A stretch of DNA of 9,270 bases. Source: Herpetosiphonaceae bacterium. Its GTDB lineage: Bacteria > Chloroflexota > Chloroflexia > Chloroflexales > Kallotenuaceae. Positions within the stretch are counted from its first letter, which is position 1. Every line of letters starts with the position of its first letter. Positions 6,347-9,270 of the stretch are shown piece after piece. The DNA is taken from contig JASKZZ010000070.1 of the NCBI GenBank assembly GCA_030147335.1, positions 1-9,270 of the forward strand, in the 5' to 3' direction. The position numbers were made by a program, and so were the translations under genes. The notes under the pieces are model-generated. The model saw only the letters and a program-made list of their open reading frames with translations, was not told the origin of the DNA and searched no databases.

Positions 6347-7660
6347 TTACAATGCCTTTCGACCGATCACCAAAGTTGCGCAGCGTACCAGACTCGACAC
6401 AACAAACAAAACTTGGTAGTTATTGAGCGACAACCCGGCAACATGTATCTGCACGCCTGCTAGCAAGTCGGCGACGGTTCCAGCTCCAAGCGACGCAATA
6501 AAATACGTAAGCCCAGTACTCGCCGCAAAAACGGCGAGATAAGCACCTCGCGCTGTCGACGGCACCTGTTCCATCAGCCGGTTAGAAAGCGCTAAGTTAA
6601 GGCCCGACCACCAGATACCAGATAGTACAGCATTGAGATACAATGGCCAGATCATTGATGGTGTTGCCACGACCCAGCACAATGGCAGCACAATCACTCC
6701 GCTAATACATATCAACAAAACACGTCGTTGCCCAATTCGATCAGCCAGCTGACCCCACGCTCCAAGCGCAGCCATGCTGATCGCAGACGTGATAACGTCG
6801 AACATGGCCAATGTCTTGAACGGCAAATGCAGTATCGTTAATGCGTGGGCGCTAAAAAATGGCGCTGCAACCCCCAACGCGACATGCCAAAGCATAATCA
6901 GAAACATGAAGCGACGAAACTCACGATGCTGGAGCGGACGCCGCAACACCTCGCGGATTGGCAGTCGTTCTCGTAACGCTAAACGTGGCTCGGGCTGCCG
7001 CGTGAGGAGAATAGTCGCAGCAGCACCACAAACAACAGCGCCCATGAACAACACCGCGTAGCCGTGGGCCAATTGTCCATCTCCACGCATCCGGTCAAGC
7101 CACAGCCCCGCTCCATAATTCACGGTCATCGCTACGCCAGCCATAGCAGCGTTGCGCGTACCAAAATATCGTCCTCGTAGGCGCGGCGGCACAAGATCCG
7201 TCATCCAGTTCAACCAAGCGTTGCCACACAGCGTCAGCATGCCGTTGGCGACGACCAGCATTACCACAAGCACTACAAGACGCTGTGTTGGCCCTAGTGG
7301 AAGAAACGGCAGCAGCAGCAGAACGATCCACAACAGACGACCCATAGAGCCGCCAACGGTAAGTGGTTTTCGTGCTCCTTGACGTTCGATCACCCACGCG
7401 CCTACAAGTTGAAGCGGCTGGATTAAAAAGGGCAGAGCAGCGACAATGCCGAGGGTTATATTGCCCGCTCCGAGCAACAAGGCAAAGCCGGCCAGGAATG
7501 ATCCCGCTGTTAACGTAATGTGGACCTGGGCCAGCATACCCTCCCAGATCGAAAGGATCAAACCACGCCGCACCTCGGATGGAGCGAGGGAACGTTCGGC
7601 AATGGGAACATCAGCGTCAACGACTGCGACGCTGCTTAACGTGCGGGAAAACATACTCAT
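6347..7660 (-). CDS. Major facilitator superfamily (MFS) transporter
   Basis: The protein has 437 residues and about twelve hydrophobic helices in two halves, split by a charged loop near residues 221-250 (QPEPRLALRERLPIREVLRR). MFS loop motifs are visible: PPRLRGRYFGTRN (158-170) in the first half, and GQLADRIGQRRVL (303-315) at the motif-A position of the second half. An acidic residue in the first helix (WEGM, E40) and SGIWWSGLNLALSNRLMEQV (347-366) are reminiscent of uncharacterised MFS groups common in Chloroflexota and other environmental bacteria. The substrate cannot be predicted; drug, sugar or metabolite efflux are all possible. There is no Shine-Dalgarno directly before the ATG, and no earlier start in frame before a stop. 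Its start overlaps the stop of a 39-codon ORF as ATGA, and a displaced AAGGAG lies upstream behind an inverted repeat, so translation is probably coupled or structure-dependent. The lipoprotein gene follows 53 bp later. Confidence 0.93.
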   Translation of the reverse strand: MSMFSRTLSSVAVVDADVPIAERSLAPSEVRRGLILSIWEGMLAQVHITLTAGSFLAGFALLLGAGNITLGIVAALPFLIQPLQLVGAWVIERQGARKPLTVGGSMGRLLWIVLLLLPFLPLGPTQRLVVLVVMLVVANGMLTLCGNAWLNWMTDLVPPRLRGRYFGTRNAAMAGVAMTVNYGAGLWLDRMRGDGQLAHGYAVLFMGAVVCGAAATILLTRQPEPRLALRERLPIREVLRRPLQHREFRRFMFLIMLWHVALGVAAPFFSAHALTILHLPFKTLAMFDVITSAISMAALGAWGQLADRIGQRRVLLICISGVIVLPLCWVVATPSMIWPLYLNAVLSGIWWSGLNLALSNRLMEQVPSTARGAYLAVFAASTGLTYFIASLGAGTVADLLAGVQIHVAGLSLNNYQVLFVVSSLVRCATLVIGRKAL

Positions 7661-7776
7661 ATCGTGAAGGGCGATACGCGTGACAGAACAACTGATACCA
7701 CGAAGCGCGCCCTATCTCCTTCTAGGATGACAAGGAAAACAGATGAGACCCACAGGTCGTGGGTCTTGCGCAGCAT
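7657..7776 (-). CDS. Putative 39-residue leader ORF coupled to the MFS gene
   Basis: The ORF starts at ATG 7776, preceded by AGGAG with an ideal 8-nt spacer, and encodes MLRKTHDLWV, then SSVFLVILEGDRARF, then a hydrophobic end VVSVVLSRVSPFTI. Its TGA overlaps the transporter ATG by four bases (ATGA), the classic arrangement for translational coupling, and the transporter has no adjacent ribosome binding site of its own. A terminator-like hairpin (7746-7766) and a second inverted repeat (7668-7713) both lie inside the ORF, so a translating ribosome would melt them. I know no homologous peptide. It may be a regulatory leader peptide whose translation matters more than its product, or a small membrane-active protein. 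The ORF and overlap are seen directly; expression is inferred. Confidence 0.5.
   Translation of the reverse strand: MLRKTHDLWVSSVFLVILEGDRARFVVSVVLSRVSPFTI
7668..7713 (-). promoter_or_regulatory. Inverted repeat bridging a displaced Shine-Dalgarno to the MFS start
   Basis: On the minus strand AAGGAG (7721-7716) is followed by AT, then AGGGCG (7713-7708), and 34 nt later by CGCCCT (7673-7668), then TCACGAT and the MFS ATG. AGGGCG/CGCCCT is a perfect 6-bp stem. An inner 4-bp stem (CGTG 7702-7699 / CACG 7682-7679) stacks across a symmetric 5x5 internal loop. With the hairpin folded out, the AAGGAG lies 2+7 = 9 nt from the ATG, normal spacing. Whether it folds in vivo is not known. Confidence 0.45.
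7746..7766 (-). terminator. Terminator-like hairpin within the MFS leader
   Basis: A perfect 8-bp stem (AGACCCAC / GTGGGTCT) with a 5-nt loop. Read on the minus strand it is followed by CATCTGTTTTCC, a short T-run a few bases away. It could be a weak terminator for transcripts coming from the TauE-type gene (stop 250 bp upstream), or an attenuator for the transporter, because it lies inside the leader ORF, 86 bp before the MFS start. Confidence 0.45.
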
Positions 7777-8015
7777 CGCGGTAACTCCTGCACTGGAGAA
7801 ACGAGAAGTTATCGGCGCAAAAAATGCAGCACCGGTGCAGAACCAACTCGGGTACATCGTACCGCATCGTGGCTACTTTCTTCGTGACACGTAGCTGACC
7901 CTCGTCTGCTAGCGGAAAGATAGCACAATCGTGTAGCGTAGGTTGTAGCCGTAGAGGTAGTAACCTTAGGTCAATAATGCCTCTTGAAACACAGGACCTA
8001 ACCCGCCATCATCAA
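7777..8015. other. Region between the TauE-type gene and the MFS leader
   Basis: No gene is supported. It should hold the promoter of the leader ORF/MFS unit on the minus strand; no strong sigma-70 pair stands out. It contains the 10-bp palindrome GCACCGGTGC (7831-7840) and a cluster of five GTAG tetramers at 7933-7960, spaced 5 to 7 nt apart on the plus strand. Either could be a protein-binding site, but neither matches an operator I know. Confidence 0.35.
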
Positions 8016-8777
8016 TCAACGAATGAAATAAATCAGTGCCACAATGACTCCAACGGATACAACAATGGTGCGCAGCACATCTGGTTTGATCCGCCCAGCA
8101 AGCCGACCGCCGAGCGCGCCGCCAACTAGTGCGCCGATAGCCATAACAAACGCGGCGGGCCATACTACCTGGCCGGAGAACACGAAAAAGAGCGCGGCGG
8201 CAATATTAACGCCGAATGAGATAGCCTGCTTTAATGCATTTAGACGTGTCAACGAGTCGTCCAGCACCACACCAAGCACAGCCAGCACAATCACGCTCAG
8301 TCCCGCCCCAAAATAGCCGCCATAAATTGCAGCAAGGCCGACCGGAACTGCACTCAACCACTCGCGCGATGACGGCGCTCCGCCTTGACTACTACGCCGC
8401 ATTACCCACTGTCTGAGCGTACTCTGGGTGGCCAGTAAGCCTGCCGAAAGCAAGATAAGGAATGGCACCAGACTACGAAACACTCGCTCGCCAGTATTCA
8501 ACAACAGCAGTCCACCCAAAATCCCGCCAATCACACTTATCGGAATGAAAAGCAAGAGCCTCCGTCGCTGTCCCCGGAGGTCTTGAGCTTGCGCTATAGT
8601 TGCCCCCAGATACCCAGGCGAAAGAGCAACGGTATTCGTTACGCTCGCCGCTACTGGTGGGATCCCGATTGCGGTAAGCATCGGAAACGTAATCAACGTG
8701 CCGCCACCGGCCAATGCATTGACCATTCCAGCAGCTACAGCTGCCAATCCAACGAGAACGAATTGAAGCATGGTCAT
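8016..8777 (-). CDS. TauE/SafE (TSUP) family permease
   Basis: The protein has 253 residues from the chosen ATG and about eight membrane helices in two repeats, the layout of the TauE/SafE family, linked to export of sulfite, sulfoacetate or other organosulfur anions. Family signatures are present in both halves: AGGGTLITFP (23-32) with AASVTNT (43-49), and YGGYFGAG (152-159) with LNALKQ (179-184). A glycine-rich late helix (GGALGGRLAG, 219-228) and LRTIVVSVGV close to the C-terminus are also typical. An open frame extends 26 codons further upstream to 8855 (beginning MNMWKNCAEC). I prefer the start at 8777 because GAGG lies 9 nt before it and family proteins begin close to the first helix. 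No sulfur gene is adjacent, so the substrate is open. The family assignment is firm; the substrate is not. Confidence 0.92.
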   Translation of the reverse strand: MTMLQFVLVGLAAVAAGMVNALAGGGTLITFPMLTAIGIPPVAASVTNTVALSPGYLGATIAQAQDLRGQRRRLLLFIPISVIGGILGGLLLLNTGERVFRSLVPFLILLSAGLLATQSTLRQWVMRRSSQGGAPSSREWLSAVPVGLAAIYGGYFGAGLSVIVLAVLGVVLDDSLTRLNALKQAISFGVNIAAALFFVFSGQVVWPAAFVMAIGALVGGALGGRLAGRIKPDVLRTIVVSVGVIVALIYFIR

Positions 8778-9044
8778 GAATGATATCCTCGTCGTTTTAG
8801 CGAAGCTTAGAACAACTTCCTGCCGGCACTCTGCGCAATTCTTCCACATGTTCACCGCATGTTATCGCACACTACATGATCCACATCTGAGAACACTACG
8901 CGCGCCTAGTCTGCCAGTTGTTTGTGTTTTATGCAACAAGAAGCGCAAAACAACGTTGTGAGCGGTCGGACCAAGGCAATCAGTGAGCATAGTACGGAAC
9001 GTACGAGGAGATTGAAGTCTATGTCATTATCCTGGGTTACACGA
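8778..9044. other. Upstream region of the TauE-type gene
   Basis: No gene is supported here. It should contain the permease promoter on the minus strand. Symmetric sequence is present: GTTGTTT (8917-8923) is inverted as AAACAAC (8948-8954), and ACAACGTTGT (8950-8959) is a perfect 10-bp palindrome. On the minus strand TTGTTT, 16 nt, TAAAAC is a weak sigma-70-like pair falling between these repeats, so they could be operator halves around the promoter. This is low-confidence pattern reading. Confidence 0.3.
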
Positions 9045-9075
9045 AGCTAGTGCAGTCGATCGAACTGCACTAGCT
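9045..9075 (-). terminator. Perfect 12-bp hairpin after the right-edge gene
   Basis: AGCTAGTGCAGT and ACTGCACTAGCT form a perfect 12-bp stem around a 7-nt loop CGATCGA. It begins 39 bp after the stop of the minus-strand gene at the right edge, so it likely ends that transcript and insulates the TauE-type gene. The T-run is poor (TCGTGT), so processing or transcript stabilisation is an alternative role. Confidence 0.6.
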
Positions 9076-9114
9076 GGAGTAAGAAGGGTAAGATTCTCCT
9101 GACGGAGGCAAAAG

Positions 9115-9270
9115 CTACAGATCAATTTGAAACATCGCCTTGCCTGACTCCTTCATGACCTGAGCTGCATCATCTTCCGTTGTACGGAAGATCCAGTGCA
9201 GCCCTTCGGCGTTTTCCGGCACCTGATACCCGATAGTCGCAGTCTCGGCTGTGCCAGGAGCAATCGGGCC
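9115..9270 (-). CDS. C-terminal 51 residues of an unknown protein, 5' end outside window
   Basis: The reverse strand is open from the right edge to TAG at 9115-9117, giving GPIAPGTAETATIGYQVPEN, then AEGLHWIFRTTEDDAAQVMK, then ESGKAMFQIDL. The pattern of a Pro/Gly turn, 'ta.igYqVPenaegL.w.F' and a final 'a.FqiDL' strand resembles the last beta-strands of immunoglobulin-like extracellular domains in small lipoproteins, such as those with DUF4352-type folds, where 'G....g...f.vP......l.f' is common. That is a resemblance only. Coding is supported by the clean frame and by the strong hairpin placed just after the stop. Function unknown. Confidence 0.7.
   Translation of the reverse strand, partial: GPIAPGTAETATIGYQVPENAEGLHWIFRTTEDDAAQVMKESGKAMFQIDL

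Noticed and set aside
7746..7790. Possible T-box leader (TTACCGCG followed by a terminator hairpin) before the MFS gene
   Set aside because: The T-box bulge needs a UGGN run before ACC (AGGGUGGNACCGCG). Here the preceding bases are AGTT, and no Stem I with specifier loop was found upstream.
7664..7894. 76-codon plus-strand frame between the MFS and TauE-type genes
   Set aside because: No ribosome binding site, and its content is the complement of the leader region; the minus-strand leader ORF with AGGAG and ATGA overlap is the better reading.

Overview
The window reads as ordinary bacterial chromosome with close to balanced base composition. It carries mostly metabolic and transport genes, packed in short same-strand groups separated by strong hairpins. 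No rRNA, tRNA, CRISPR array, intact transposase or phage gene is visible. The gene mix (GH51 arabinofuranosidase, CPG2-like M20 peptidase, a stand-alone PASTA membrane protein, acetamidase/formamidase, TauE/SafE permease, Ser/Thr/Pro-linker lipoprotein) would suit a heterotrophic soil or freshwater bacterium. Chloroflexota such as Herpetosiphon or Ktedonobacter relatives are my best guess, but this rests on gene style only and is weak.

Left part, minus strand (1-2575). An M20 metallopeptidase (1224-2405) is followed 80 bp later by a GH51 alpha-L-arabinofuranosidase (1-1143) that runs off the left edge. Immediately upstream of the peptidase, ending 2 bp before its start codon, lies the severed C-terminus of a short-chain dehydrogenase (2408-2575). 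A former SDR-M20 operon therefore seems to have lost its front end.

Middle part, plus strand (3007-5608). A single-pass membrane protein with one extracytoplasmic PASTA domain (3007-3471) ends in a long perfect hairpin (3503-3545). After about 300 bp of non-coding DNA comes a two-gene unit: an unrecognised multi-pass membrane protein (3854-4600) and, 21 bp later behind a very strong ribosome binding site, an acetamidase/formamidase-family hydrolase (4622-5566). A 13-bp hairpin (5572-5608) closes this unit and probably also the convergent minus-strand unit.

Right part, minus strand (5646-9270). Reading leftward: the 51-residue tail of an unknown protein (9115-9270) with a perfect hairpin after it; a TauE/SafE permease (8016-8777); a 39-codon leader ORF (7657-7776); an MFS transporter (6347-7660); and a lipoprotein-like secreted protein (5646-6293). 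The most unusual local structure is the leader of the MFS gene. The small ORF has its own good ribosome binding site, contains a terminator-like hairpin, and its stop overlaps the transporter start as ATGA. The transporter has no adjacent Shine-Dalgarno, but an AAGGAG farther upstream would be brought to 9 nt from the start codon if an intervening inverted repeat folded. This looks like a designed translational or attenuation control element, although that reading is inference.
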